Under the pieces are notes generated by a model. It saw only the letters and a program-made list of their open reading frames with translations. It searched no databases and was not told the origin of the DNA. Below are positions 34,801 through 49,800 of a DNA stretch of 64,000 nt, one piece after another. Made by a program: the position numbers and the translations under genes. The stretch spans positions 16,443,131-16,507,130 of the forward strand of contig JAVGWX010000019.1 in NCBI GenBank assembly GCA_036924085.1, in the 5' to 3' direction. The stretch is from Ariolimax columbianus (taxonomy: Eukaryota > Mollusca > Gastropoda > Stylommatophora > Arionidae). Position 1 is the stretch's first letter. The number at the start of each line of letters is the position of its first letter.

Positions 34801-37800
34801 AGTACTCTCCACTACGGCAACCTTTATGCAAAGAACTGGACGTAATAAGAAAAATCACGGTGAACGAGAAGAAGAAGAAGAACCCCGGTAAGAGATCATG
34901 CAGACGGGATAGCAAATAAGGGTTATAATGAAGTCAGTCACTGACCAGAGGGGGGAGGTGGAGGCTGAGGTGGAGAATACCTCGCCATAGAACAGGTGTA
35001 GAAGACAGAGGTGCCAGGCCAGGTGACACACCAGCAACCATGGTACCATGCAACCTGTCTAGCTGTTTGATATGTCTATGCTTGATGACAGGAAAGTTAG
35101 GCAGAAAGAGCCCATCACAAATGCCTGGATTCAGCTAGAGGCTAACAATAATAATAGTTGCCCTTCTGTTCAACAGCCAAACTAAAATGCAAAGGAAACT
35201 GAATAGACTGGATTATACCTCTAAACAAGTTGGTTTGAAGATACATGAGGAAAAGACCAAAATAATTAGGGTCAATGCAGCAAACACAGAACCAATCAGA
35301 ATGAGATCAACGCCACTGGAAGAGTTAGAGATATTTACAAACTTAGGAAGTATCATCAACAATGAAGGAGGGACAGAGGAGGATATAAAAACAAGGATAC
35401 TTCTTCTTCTTCTTCGTACGCTTTCAGACGTCAACATTTATTTTTTCGAAAAAAGCAGCGGTCATCCTGAGGCTGTCGACACTGCCATAGAGCTTGTCTA
35501 GTGTTGCCACTGGTGATGGCCACATCAGCTTTCTCTGATCCTCGTATGTCGGGCAGTTTTGCAGCAGATGTTCAGCGGTCATTTTCCAGTACCGCATGTG
35601 CATTCGACAGTGCCATCTATCTTCAATTTATTGAATAGGTGGTACCTCAGTCTATTGTGGCCAGTGCATCGTTTTTTGTGTAGCCAGTATGTTCTGTTTC
35701 CCATTTGGTCATGTATCTAGCTCTAATAAGCCTTTTTGATTCTTCATATGTCACACTAGTATCTGGTTGTGGTAGTCTTGCACCTTCTTTTGCCAAACAA
35801 GGATACAAAAAACAAGAGTTGCATTCGGAATGTTGAAACCCAAATGGAACTCCAGGGAAATAGGAAGGAAGACACAAATTTTCAATTCAAATGTGAAGCC
35901 AGTCCCGCTGTATGGAGCGGAAACCTAGAGGATGACCAAAAGCAATGATAGGAGACTGTAGAGTTTTGTCAACAGATGCCTGAGAAAGATTCTTGGTATA
36001 AAATGGTTTGACAAAGTTACAAATGACAGACGGTGGGAGATAGCGGGACAAGGTAAATTGGAAAAGGAAATCTTAGGAAGAAAGTGGAGATGGATGAATC
36101 ATACATTAAGAAAGCCCCAGGCCAGTATCACCAGACAATCCCTGTCATGGAACCCCCAGGGAAGGAGAGGCATAGGCAGATCAAGGAATACATGGAGACG
36201 AGATCTGGAGGCAGAAGTAAAGAAAACAGGGAAAGGCTGGAAGGAAGTGTAAAAGATTGCACAGGACAGAGCTGCTTGTTCAGGGTTGGTTGATGGACAT
36301 GCACTCCTGAGTAATAGAAGGCGAAAGAGATAGATCACAAATGTCTGGATTCAACTAGGACCTAACAATAATAATCAGACTTGTGCTGTGAGATGTGTTC
36401 TCATATGGCTATAGAGACCAGATGGAACACAACAGACGCTGCTGAACTTGGGACACTCATGTTAGGAGTCTCCTGTGGAGTTGTGCGGTCTGCTCTTTCG
36501 GGTGGCATGAATACTCTTAGACTCCGCGATGGAGTTTCGCTCTGCAATCTGATGCTTATATATGCCATAATTACAAGATAAGGGGGAAGTACGGCTTCAC
36601 TTAACCATATGTTACAAAGGGCTGTCACTTGAGGGCAGAAAATGTTTTTAGACAGCTTCGTTTTGCTGACCCTGATGCAAGCAGTCACTGATTGTTGCCA
36701 TCTTATTCACTGCATCTTCGGCCCCAATAAACTTGTAGTGCCCCTCTGATGTCTGCGCCTAAGGCAGCTGACTAGCTGGTCTAATGATAGACCAGGTCCT
36801 GCTCAACTATTTAGTTTCATTTATCTAAAGGAGAGGGTCTGGTAAATACAGAGAGAACACTAATGATAATGCAATGACAGAGACAAAATAAGGAAAGAAA
36901 TACAATGACAGACAAAATAATAATCAAATACAATGACAGACAAAATAATAATCAAATACAATGACAGACAAGTCAGGTCATCCCGTAACCGGTGACGTCA
37001 TTGGGGCACACATGAAGACATCCTCACAACCCCACGCCATCCTTCTCTTTCAGCGGCCGCTGCCTGTGCCTCTTCTGGTCAGAGATTGGTCCATTCTTTT
37101 ATGTTGTCCTCCCACCTCTTTTTGGGCCGGCCTCTTCGTCATTTGCCTTGCACCTTTCCGCGGAGGATCGTATTTGCAAGACTATTTGATCTCGATATGT
37201 GACCGTACCAAGCGAGTTTCCTTCTTTTGACAGTTGCCAAGAAGTCTTCAAAAGGCCCTATTTCTATTGTAATTATATCTAATATTTTCTCATTTGTAAC
37301 TCGATCTTTGTACGTGGCATTTAAAAGTCTTCGGAAACATCTAATCTCCAAGGTCTGTATCCTTCGCTAAAGGTCACCTGTAACTCTCCATGTCTCACAA
37401 GCATAGAGGAATATTAACAGGACCAGTGTATGCATTGATCTGATTTTCGTGCATAATGCTAACCATTTATCTTGCCAGATTTTGTTAAGCAGTGCAAGCG
37501 CAGCTATTGTCTGAGCTATTCTGGCCAACAGCTGACATATTGATCCTTCATCACTGACAATCGAACCCAGATATTTAAAACGGTCAAATTAGGAAAGATA
37601 TATGTGACGAAATAAGGAAAGAAATACAATGAGAAACAAATAAGGAAAGAAATATAATGACACACAAAATAAGGAAAGAAATAAGTAAAGTAAAGTGGAA
37701 ATTCAGCAGAATTAACCGCTGGTTGGAAATGGAGAATTTGAAGACTCTGTTGTACTAAGCCACAGCCTGTGAGAGGTGGGGTGGCCAGCACCCTTCCTTG

Positions 37801-40800
37801 CTGTTTTTACTTTCCCTAACTCATGCGTCAGGTGCCCATTTACAGCTGGGTTGACTGAAGAAGCGATTAAAATCAAAACCCAGATCTTTTTTAGTCGGGA
37901 GATTCGAACAGAGGCATGCTGTTACATCAGAAAATAACAAGCAAATTGCTTGCTATTGAGCTGAGCCAAGGTGCCCCCAATGACAAAGACAAAATAATGA
38001 AAGAAATATAACCCCAGGTGGTACTCACTTTCTGAAGTACCCAGCTGTGGAATAGCATGGACTCGTTCACGGCTTCTTCTTTTCCTGTGCTAACAAGGGG
38101 ATCTTCGTCTGAGAAGATGGCTCGGAACTGCGTCATGATATCAAAGAGGTGTACACGGCTAACCTCAATGGTCTTGGTGATGTGGGTGTATGCTGTAGAG
38201 AAAGTAGGTAATGAAGATTCATCAACTCACGTGAGCGATGTACCAGGCATGATCAAATGAAAAACGGACCTAACTGCACCAAGTGAACATACGCACAATA
38301 TGCATGATGACGTCACTTCTTATGTAAACAGCATAAACCAACAGTCAAGTCTGGAAAATTTCATTATCCTCCAACTCATAGTTTTCTCAGCCGACTGCTG
38401 AAAACATTCATCACAGAATGCAGGCAGTGTTAATATGAAAACTATCTCATCGCTATTATCTATATGCGTTTCTCCATATATAATCCTACCATATCATGGT
38501 CGGACAGCTTGCGCATTCCCATGATTCCTGTATCTTTGCCAGCAGGAGTATTACTTCTGGCAGGGTAAACCCCGGCTGAGTGGGTCTTTGAAGAAGGACA
38601 AGACTACGGTGCTGAGGAGCAGGTGGAGTCTTATATGCGTAGTTGCAGAACCCATCGGTAAGTGGTATATGCTCTGAGCTGCACCAGTCCATCTCCACTA
38701 CTTGAGTTAAATGCATTCTTGTCTCGTTCTTTGCTGTTATTTTGAATGCTCACAATGAGTAGGTCTACTTTTTTGTGAGCCCTGAAAATGACGTTAAGTG
38801 ATGGGTTGCAGTAGTTTTCTCACACCCCGAGCATGCTGATGAAGGTGGACAGGGGTCCTCCAGGTGGTTGTGCTATGCTTGGCTTCATCTGCGTGTCGCT
38901 CACTACTACAGGGGTCACGTCGATTCCTCACCATGTTAGCCAGACTGCCATGAAAACAGCTACTACTAGGAAGCTGAGGTGAGGGTCTTGCCCAGTATGT
39001 TTTGCCTGACCCTGACTAACAAAACATATCTGATCAGTATAATTTTCCTGACCAGATGTCTTCCTCCCCCTGTGTAGATGTAACAACAACAACAACAAAA
39101 TGTGGCGAACAAGAAGAAACATGAACGTTATACTTACTGGCAGGTAACCGAAGACAATGTTTACTTCCTGCGATTTACTAGACCTGACAGAGGTAGATTG
39201 TGTATTGGGAACGATTTTATTTACTTTGCATAATTTTGTCCAGACGGTGGCCAACATGCTATTCTCACTTATTTTCAACAGTCATGGGTAATTTTGTGTG
39301 CACAGAGTTTACACGGGATCTTCGTGTTTTTCATCAATCTCCAATATGACTAGACGATGATCTAACCTCATTTGAGATGCTTCAGGGGACGCTAAAAACC
39401 GTTTTGCACTTCTGTTTCTTGAAAGATACACAAGACTGCAACCCATGACAGACAGAAGAGACTGCAGAGCCCAGCTGCAATCAGAGAAACTCAGAAGACT
39501 GACTGACCATCCAATGCACCAGAGACTAAACAATTTAGGAAATGGGAAACTAAAGCGGACAAACTTTGCAGAAATAGCCAAAGCAAAGATGCACGAAGAG
39601 CCCATGAACGCACTAACAACACCAAAGCCCATCCCTACTGTATGAAAACCTATCTGGAGGCAGCATATATTTCCAGAGGTGGTAGAAAATATACCAGGTA
39701 TTGGAAACAAAAACTGCCAGACTGAAAAAGAAAGAAGAGATACTACCCTGAGCTACATATCGAAAAACTACCCAAGCATGGACTGGACCCATGCATACAC
39801 TGACGGCTCTGTAACAAACACTACACAGAACAGAGGGGCAGGAGCATTTCTGGACCTACCAAATGGCAGAAAAATAACACTGTCATTCGCTACTGGAAAA
39901 ATACACAAGCAATTTCAGAGCGGAAGCCGAGGTACTGAGGGCGGCAGTGGAAGAAATGGTGACAGGTAAAAGAAATGAAAGCCATATAGTCCTCCTTGCC
40001 GATGCCTTGGCCGTAGTCACAGCACTGAAAAGCCAGAAAAATACTGAGCTTAATGATTTACGAGCAGTACTCTGTCAACTATGCCAGCAGTCCGCACCGA
40101 AAAGGGTAGTGGTACAGTGGGTTCCATCCCACTGCAACATCCAAGGCAACGAGGAGGCAGACAGACTGGCAAAAGAAGGTGCAAGACTACCACAACCAGA
40201 TACTAGTGTGACATATGAAGAATCAAAAAGGCTTATTAGAGCTAGATACATGACCAAATGGGATACAGAACATACTGGCTACACAAAAAAACGATGCCTA
40301 TTACCAGTTGAACAGAAGAGAGCAGGTCGTGGTCTTCAGACTTCGCACTGGCCACAATAGACTGAAGTACCACCTATTCAATAAATTGAAGATAGGTGGC
40401 ACTGACGAATGCCGTGTGGTACCGGTTAAATGACCGCTGAGCATTTGCTGCAAAACTGCCCGACCTACGAGGATCAGAGAGAGCAAATGTGGCCATCACC
40501 AGTGGCAACACTAGACAAGCTCTATGGCAGTGTCGACAGCCTCAGGATGAACGCTGCTTTTTTCAAAAAAATTAAGGTTGATGTCTGACTGCGTACGATG
40601 AAGAAGAAGAAGAAGAAAGGTACACGCATTTACCTCTCAGCTATAGTAACCTTCCTGATGTACCACTTACCAAAACTGATAATGCTCTTTCTGCAGAATG
40701 AATTTTTATTCTACACCTAATAGAAACAAATCTAGGCATTAGACACTAAGGTTCAACCAAGTGTCTCCTGATAACAAGACTGGTATTCCAACTACTCGGT

Positions 40801-43800
40801 CACCCATTACTCTTTCATGAATTGAAAGCACCTTCAAGATACAAAAATATGCTATGTTCTTATGACAAGAAAAAAAGTAAGATGGCCGCGCTCTCGACTT
40901 TTATTCTGTGGAATTCATGTACTTTCGTTCGGTTATCCTGTTGTTATGCTGCATCTTGCTGTGGCTATGCCTGGCTTAAACTGTGAGCGAATAGTCCAAT
41001 ATGGAGTTGAACGTTCTGCTTGACTGCACCACAGAATTCAGCCCAGGTTATAACTACTCAAGGGCCTATCTACGTGGACTGAAGCTGCCTACCTCCTGCC
41101 TCCTTCCACCGGAGGTTACACCATACCTCTCCCAACCTCATATTCTCAGCACAGCAAGTGTCATGCTGACCCGAAAATGGACCCAATCCAGAGGCCACGG
41201 TTGACAGAACGTGAAGATTTAGTGAGTCCGATATGGACAGACAAGGAAAGTTAACACAAACATTGGTCCAACACATACTCCTCGCGACCCTCATCCCAAG
41301 GCTGAGGAGTACTGGGGAATCTGGGGAATCTGTAGGGATTTCGGTCAACACACTACGCACGAACAATCCTCAGTAGTTGGACATTGTAGTGGTCGATCGT
41401 CACAACGAGCCTTTGACGCCTTAGCAAACATTATTATTATAACAAGTATAGAAGCGAAGAGATCAGGATCAGGTGTGAAAAATACTGATCATGGCCCCAT
41501 CTCACGTCCTAATTCATGTTCCTAAAAACAAACTGTGTCACAGCAGTCTTGCTAACATCATGGGGATCAACACTGTAATCCCCATAGTGCTGACCTAACT
41601 GAGAAGCCCTGCAATGTACTACAGTCAGGAGGATCCTTCTCAAATACGCACCATGATATAAGAAGAGCCACTGTAACCCACTACTAAAAAACAAAACCAA
41701 GTGTTAACCTTGAAGAGCAGCTTTGACCAACAACATGTAACAAGTACAGATCAGTGCTTACCATCTCCCTTGGCTATGGCATCCAATATACTTTGAAACC
41801 AAGAGTCCCGTGCCTGGATGGAGACATAAAGGAAAATAAAAAACTTAAGATTTTTTTAGCAGAAACTTTCTCTTGCAATTCAAACTATTTACAAATATTG
41901 TGTTTGTTTGAGTAGCAGAGAGGTACAGTGCTCACTTCTCATGATAAGGATACCGGGTTCACTTCTTGATAGACATGTTCCAGTTGACCTAGGTACTATT
42001 ACGGAATGAAAGGGAGCAAGGAAAATGGGCTGTTCATCCCACCTCATACATAGTTGAGGTCTTAACTTAACTTAACTTAACTTAACATAACATCTTTATA
42101 CTGGTTTAGAAGACCCTGCAGAGTCTGTATACAACCAGTTACATTTACATCACCTTGCTCTAAAATCTATGCGCATCCAGTTTATTCTTAAATGCATTAA
42201 CTGTCCCTGCCTCCACTACCTCCCCTGGCAATGCATTCCAAGCAGACACCACTCTCTGACTAAAAAAATATTTCCTAATATCCAACCTGGACCTCTCTTT
42301 AATCAGCTTGTAGCTATGCCCTCGTGTTATTGTAGGTGGCTGTATTTTAAAAAAACTTGTTATGGTCTAATTTATCGATTCCTCTGATCATCTTATAAAC
42401 CTGTATTAAGTCACCACGAATTCTTCTCTCTTCGAGACACTGTAGGCCGGTTTTTCTGAGTCGTTCCTCATAACTGTAATTCTGGAATCCCACTATCATC
42501 TTTGTCGCTCTTTTTTGTATTCTTTCTAGCATGTTTACGTCCCCTCTATGATAAGGACTCCACACCTGTACACAGTACTCCAATCTAGGTCTAACTAAAG
42601 CTTTATACAGTTTGACGATCACTTCCTTGCTCCTATGTTTAATATTTCTTTTTATCATACCTAACATTGCATTTGCCTTTTTCACTGCTACCTTAACTTG
42701 CTCACTCACCTTTCCTGTATGATCTATTATAACCCCTAGGTCCCTTTCCTTATCTATCTTTCTAATATTGTTTTCTCCCATTCTGTAATTATGTTCCATA
42801 TTGGATCTACCCATGTGGATGACTGTACATTTATCTACATTAAACTCCATTTTCCAGCTTACAGACCATTCTCGAATTTTATCTAAATCCGACATCAATA
42901 TATCCACTTCCGCTTTAGATGAGACACTACTGCATAGTTTTGTGTCATCAGCAAATTTTGCAATCATGGATCTCATATCAATGTCCAAATCATTGATATA
43001 TATCAAGAACAAAATTGGTCCCAAAACCGAGCCCTGTGGCACACCACTTTTCACTTCACTCCACTCAGAGTACTCCTTATTTATGCCCACCCTCTGCCTT
43101 CTTCCCGTTAACCAATTTTCAATCCATTTGGCAACTTCGCCACCTATTCCATGTGATTTTAACTTTCGAAATAATCTTTGATGAGGTACTCTATCAAAGG
43201 CCTTTGCAAAGTCTAGATAAATAACATCCACTGGCTCCCCTTTATCTATGATTTTAGTAACCTCCTCCATGAATTCTAATAGATTTGTTAAGCATGATCT
43301 CCCTCTAGTAAACCCATGCTGACTATTTCTAATTAGATTACATTTTTCTAAATGCATTACAATGTTTTCTTTGATTATTGACTCTAACAATTTACAGACT
43401 ATGCTCGTTAAACTCACCGGTCTATAATTTGCCGGATCTGATTTTTTGCCTTTTTTGAATAAGGGGATCACTCCTGCATCTTTCCAATCCCGTGGAACAA
43501 TCCCTTTTGTAAGTGATTGAGAACATAATATAGCCAATGGTTTTGCTAGTTGGTTTCTAATTTCATACAGCAATTTTGGGTGAATACCATCTTGACCTGG
43601 ACATTTATTCACTTTCAACCCCTCCAATTTTTTAAAAACCATTTCCTCTGTAATACAGATTGATCTTAATCCCACTGTATTCATGTCTCTTTGAAAAATA
43701 TCTATAGGCTCTGGGATCTCGGAGCAGTCCTCCTTTGTGAAGACTGTGCCAAAGTACTGATTGAGCAGATTAGCAGCCTCCCTATTCTCACTTATTATTT

Positions 43801-46800
43801 TCCCTGTACTGTCTATGAGAGGGCCTACTTTGTCTTTCGTTCTTTGTTTATTTCTAACATAAGAAAAGAAGCTTTTACTGTCAGTCTTGATCCTCTGAGC
43901 AAGTTTTTTTTCAAAGTCTATTTTTGCTGTTTTATTCGCTTTCTGAGATATGTTCTGCTTGTCCAAATATTTTACATATGTTTCTTTTGATTTACCTGCC
44001 TCTATATATTTTTGCCATGCTTTATTTTTTGCTCTTCTACATTTCACTACAAATCTAGTTATCCACTTTTTACGCTTGGGGTTTACCTCCCTACATGGAA
44101 CACATTCCTCTTTTAGCGTTTCTAGAACTGTTTTAAAACTTTCCCACTCCTGTTCAATATCTGTTCCTACAATAATATCTTTCCAGATTATGTGGTTCGC
44201 TGCCTCTTTCATCCTCTTAACATCTGCCTTAGAGTAGTCGCATGTTCGCGTGTTTATGTTTATTTATTTCCTTGCAATAAGATCCCAACGGATGATTTGA
44301 TGGTCACTTGAGCCAAACAGTTCGCCAACGGTAACGTTTTCAATCATATTTTCCTCTGTGGTAAAAACTAGGTCGAGTATGTTTTTGCCTCTGGTGGCTG
44401 CTTCTACATGTTGAATTAAAAAATTGTCAGTTATGCACGTAACAAAAGGTTTTGACTCTACAAGTGCTTCTGCCATTTCCCATTTTATTTCTGGATAGTT
44501 GAAATCTCCCATTAATAATAATTTCCCTTTACTTGCCTTTGCTATACTACTAATCAGCTCCTCATCTTCCTCTTTTTGACTTGATGGACATCTATAGCAC
44601 ACTCCAATCACTGTTTTTTCACCCCCACTTTCTATTTCTCCCCATACACTTTCATTTTTGTTACCACATGATAAATAATCTTTGATCGTTATATTAACAG
44701 AATTTATACAGTATAATAAAACGCCACCTCCCTTAGTCTTGTCTCCAATTATCCTATCTTTCCTTAACATTGTATATCCCTCAATTTCAAGTTCACTATC
44801 TGCAATCTCCTCATATGTCCATGATTCTGTTAACCCTATTATATCTGGTTTTTCTTCTTCTACATACAGTTCCAATTCTTCTCTTTTATTTACTATGCTT
44901 CTCACATTTGCATAAAAACATTTTAGTTTGTAATGTTGTTGGTTTTCCTCTTTTTGCTTCTGCTTTATCATTTTAGTGTTTGCTTTTCTACTATGTATTT
45001 CACACTTCCCTGACACCAAATTACCCCTTTGACTACATCCTCTATAGCACCCTATTGTAGGCCTATCTTTAGTCTCATACTTCATAGGCCTAACTAGTTT
45101 AAATTTCTAACACAATGATAGAACATATACTTTGCTACAACATGCTGTCCTATCTCATTTAGATGTAAACCTCCCCTATCTAACATTTTACTTTTGTCTA
45201 CTTTAACATCAATAAATTCCATTCCCATGTCCGCACACATCACCTGTAACCTAAGGTTGATACCTATTATTTTGCTATCTAGATAGTCTGACCCATCTGC
45301 TCTGTCTAAAATGCCCATCATTGTGACCATTCTAAACTTTTTTTCCTTAAGTGTTCTCATAAGACTTTTATATTTATCCATAATTATTTCTGTACCATCT
45401 CTCTTTACATTATTTGTACCTGCCAATACTACCACATGACTGTTTCCTTTGTCATCTAACCTCTTTATTCTCCCCTCTATGTCCTCTATTTTTGCTCCTA
45501 CAATATCCATTCTTTCAAACATGTTGTGTTGTTTAGACAAATGTCTGCCAACCTCTCTCACCATTGAATCTCCTACTACCAAAACTGACCCCTCACCTAT
45601 ATGTGCATACTTCTCTCCAAAGCTCTCTGCCCTGTGAGCTGTTTCCTCACTCAAATCTCCCTTACTTCCTTGACTACACCTTGACTGCAGCTTCTTTAAA
45701 ATTTCCTCCATTTTCACTTGTTTCCCTTCTATTTCCATCTGCCTCTTTTCTATCTCCTCTAATCTCTTCTCATTTTCCCTTATATTGCACTCCATTTGTG
45801 CCTGCCTCTCTTCAACTCTACATATCCTACATAAAAAGGTTCCTTCATCTTCCAACGCTGTAGTAATACTAACATTTTCGCCCCACATATCACATAATCT
45901 GACTTGGCCTTTCCTCGCAGCAGTTCGTCTCGTCTTAGTGGCCATACTAATTTTGCTATTTATTTCCGTTAGCCAATAAGTTATATTAATACCTAATAAA
46001 ATGTATACTTCTTAAAGCAACGCCAAAAAAGGAACAAACAAATGTCGCTGGTATTTACCTTTCTACAATGAATGCAGTCCCAAACACTTCATCGCTGACA
46101 AAAGTGCCGGTTATGTTTTGTTTTATTTGCCTTGTTTGGGATCAAGATGCTGAGCAGCGCATGAGCTGCAGCGGTCAGCGACCCAGAGCTGCCAAAACCC
46201 AATATACACCTCCAAGCGGTGATCCTGGATAACAGGCTGCAACAGGGCAGACTGGCTAAGGAGAAGGGATCAAAGAGGGAATGCTAACTCGGTACTCAAA
46301 AAATGCTTGCTGAAATCGGATGTGTTGGACTGAAAGGTGCAAATATCACAGTCAAGCTGTAAACTACAACACAACACATTCCGTTCTCTGGACTACATTA
46401 TGCTACTTAAGTCCTTTTCAGGGTTTGGTAGCGGGAGAACGAACAAAGCCAAGTCATTTGCCTTGTTTCATAAGGTGGAGTGCACTGTACTGTGTTTTTG
46501 GCGCCTTACGGAATAGTGCATCCAACCTCAGTATACATATATTTTATTTTAATGGATATCCTAGATAAAAATCAACCATGAGTGCATGTAGGCTTCATGG
46601 AAAGCTATTTAACCACAGACGACCTGCACATTATCAACCAGTTAATGGAAATGGCAAAGGAAGTGCATTTGTGTCTGTCTTGTGGACTTTGAAAAAAACT
46701 TTCAACAACATTGAAATCTGCAGTGGTAAATGCTGTGAGAAATGAGAGTATTTAAGAAAAGTATGCTCAGCTTATAGTGATAAATGTGGGCTGCATCAGA

Positions 46801-49800
46801 TGGTTTTGTCTTAACAATGTGATGTGCACTATTTTTGGATTATAGCGAGGAAGAGAATGCGCTGGTCATCAATCTCACTCTCTTGTCCCGAGTTACCTTG
46901 GACTAGTGACAAGATTATTGTAGTGACCGAGACAACTGGAGGTAACTCAGGATGCAGGCACTCTGGTCTTACCTTCCGTGAGACCAGGGGTTGTTTGAAA
47001 CTTACGGGACTCGATCGCTCACCGTTTCCGTTTATTGCTGTGAGAAGCGAGTGCCATGACTACAGCGACCCCATAACCAATACAATGCGGCATTCACCAG
47101 GGTGATTCAGTGTTCCCCAAACACTTTACAGTGGTCCTTGAGGAAATCTTCAGAAAACTAAATTAGGAAGATCAAGGCAAAAACACAGATGAAGAAATGT
47201 CCCCCCCTAAGTTTATTGATGACATGTCCTCTGTACCAGTGTCAGAGAGGCAGAGTAATGCCTAACTGAGCTCATCGAAGCAAGCAAAATTAATGAACAT
47301 GAAACTGAGCAAATACTGAACACTTTTTGCCCACGGTGGAAACTGTGGCTAGAAAGCTATCCTGGCAACAAACCTGAATCCATACATTTACCCGATTCAT
47401 GAAATTATTTATTCTCCAAAAATAAATTGTGATAATTCACGTAGGATCGCGGCAGGATGGTTTAGCTTTAATCTTTCGCTTTCCAGTTTACAAAATTATG
47501 TCTATTTCCTGTATCCGCATAATTTTTCATTGAATGGCCACTTAAAGTAAAGTAAAATATCCCATAGCATTACTGCCGTAGGGGTGTGAGGTGTTAGCGA
47601 TCTCACATTTCAAAGGCTCGGCTATATGAGGGCGGTAGCCATCTCCTCTCCCTCGCCGCTTTTACTTCCCGGTACCCATTTAAGGCTGGGTCGACCCGGG
47701 AGCCATTGCGGTCTGAAAAAACATTACCGCCTCAACTGGGGAATGAACCCAGGACCACTCAGGTGCGAAGCCAGCCCGCTAACCACTGCGCTACGCTGCT
47801 CCCTTACAAAGGCTGAAATTTACTCTATCGCCTATGTGTTTGTGCGGACAAGCTGAACAGACAGTCGAATATAACCTGCAAAAACTGTTATATACTTAAC
47901 CAATTGCATATTGAACAGTAGTCTACGGAACTGAACCGCCATACAAGGTTGTTTGGAAGCCTTGAAGAAACTCCACTACTGCAACCTCGTCCAGAGAACT
48001 GGACTTTATGTGTCGACGTAATAAAAGAAAATGGAGAAGACTCACCACAAGAGATGAATGTTTCAAAAGATATGCTTTCTGTTGCAATTATTTAACATGA
48101 TGAATTTGCTAATCCCATGCACAACTCTCTGCGGTCCTCTATTAAGATTAGAAGGTAACAGTTAGCCTATTCATTACTCTCTGTGGTGAACGTCAGACTA
48201 ATATTTACCTGAAGAAACTTTATTCGGAGTTCTGCCTCAGTGAAAACATCCATTCGACGCAGAAAACCTATTACTCGTAGACAAGCTGGAAGCTGCAAAT
48301 TTGATCTCAGCTGTTGGATCAGTTGGTTCAGCATCAGCTGGGTAGAGGCCTTCACCTCCTGAACAATGCTCTGGAAAAAAGTATGTAGAAATGAGCTAAA
48401 TAATGCCATGTTCATTTGTAATGGTAAGCAAACAAGTTATGAAAATAAGATTAAACATTTAAACGCTAATATAAATCAATCATCTTCTGGGGTCGAAGAT
48501 AGAGCCCGATAATGAATGGATAACAGCCAGCAGCTTATAGCTTGCATCAGTCATCAAACCAGAGCTGAGCAAGACCCTACTCCACCTTCAAGCAATAGCC
48601 CTGGGAACAGGCTGCACTTGTGTAGTCTGGCTAAGAGAATATGAATCGCAGTTAGAAGGCAAACCCAGCCTCCAAAAAGTCTGCTGAAATCAAATGTGTC
48701 GGGCCAAAAGGTGCAGATATTGCAGCCTTGCTGTAAACTACAACACAATGTCCATTTCAGGAGGAACGTTGAAGATGGTTGGGAAATATGACATCTAAAT
48801 GTGTTTTTTTGCGTTCGCCTTATTTTCTCTAATCTATAAGATGGTGTGCGTTGCACTGTGGTTTTTATTTTGCGCCTGTCGGCCCAGTGCATCTGACTTC
48901 AGCATGGAACAGTTAATTAATACAGGAGGCGTTCACCAACAGACGTGTCAGTCACAGACTATGAATTATATACTGTGATTGAGAGGTAAGGCATACACAT
49001 TCTAAAGCGATGAACGGAAATGGTGTACGAGCGAATCTCGTAAGTTTCAGGCGCCACCCAGTCTCATGGGAAGTGGGATTGGAGTGCCTGCATATTGAGT
49101 CAACTCCAGTCGTCTTGACTTATGTCTTGCTTCTGGTCCAAAATAGCAGAGGACCAGAGAATAAGGTTGATGATCAGTGCACTGTGTTCCTCACTACAAT
49201 CCAAATACAGCGCAAGTTACATCACCAAGACAAAACCAACTGATGATATCATGATTGGTTGCAATGGGCAACTAACTAACTATGGATTATTTGATCTGAT
49301 GGGATGACAAGCCTCATCCCCAGGAAAAACAAATCTAGTTTGATCATATCCTAATCCACACATTTTGTTGCTTAAATCAGATTCCATTTCTATATAATGT
49401 TCAGAATAACTACCATCTGAATCTTCTTCTTCTTCGTTTGTTCTCAATCTCCCGCTACCAAACCCTGTAAGGGTAAGTAGCAGAATGTAGTCCAGAGATC
49501 GGAATGCATTGTGTTGTAGTTTACAGCTTGGCTGCGATATTTGCACCTTTCGGTCCAACACATCCGACTTCAGCAAGCATTTTTGTTAGTACCGGGTTAG
49601 CATTCCCTCTTCGATCCCTTCTCCTTAGCCAGTCTGCCCTACTGCAGCCTGTTATCCAGGATCACCGCGTGGGGGTGTAGAAGGGTCTTGGCAGCTATGG
49701 TTCGCTGGCCCTGACACTAGCAGTCAGCTATGGGTCGCTGACCACTGCAGCTCATGCGCTGCTCAGCATCTTGATCCCCCATCTGAATCTATTTAATGAG

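Larger units (their letters stand above)
42058..46010 (-). mobile_element. CR1-type non-LTR retrotransposon, nearly full length
   Basis: About 3.9 kb on the minus strand, with ORF1 (45945-45094), an 8-bp gap, ORF2 (45085-42347, one internal stop) and a 3' tail of TTAAG tandem repeats at 42058-42086. CR1-clade elements are known for an esterase-like ORF1, an endonuclease plus reverse transcriptase ORF2 and a short repeated 3' terminus; all are seen here. It lies in sense orientation in the COG8 intron between exons 48370-48209 and 41813-41762. Confidence 0.93.
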
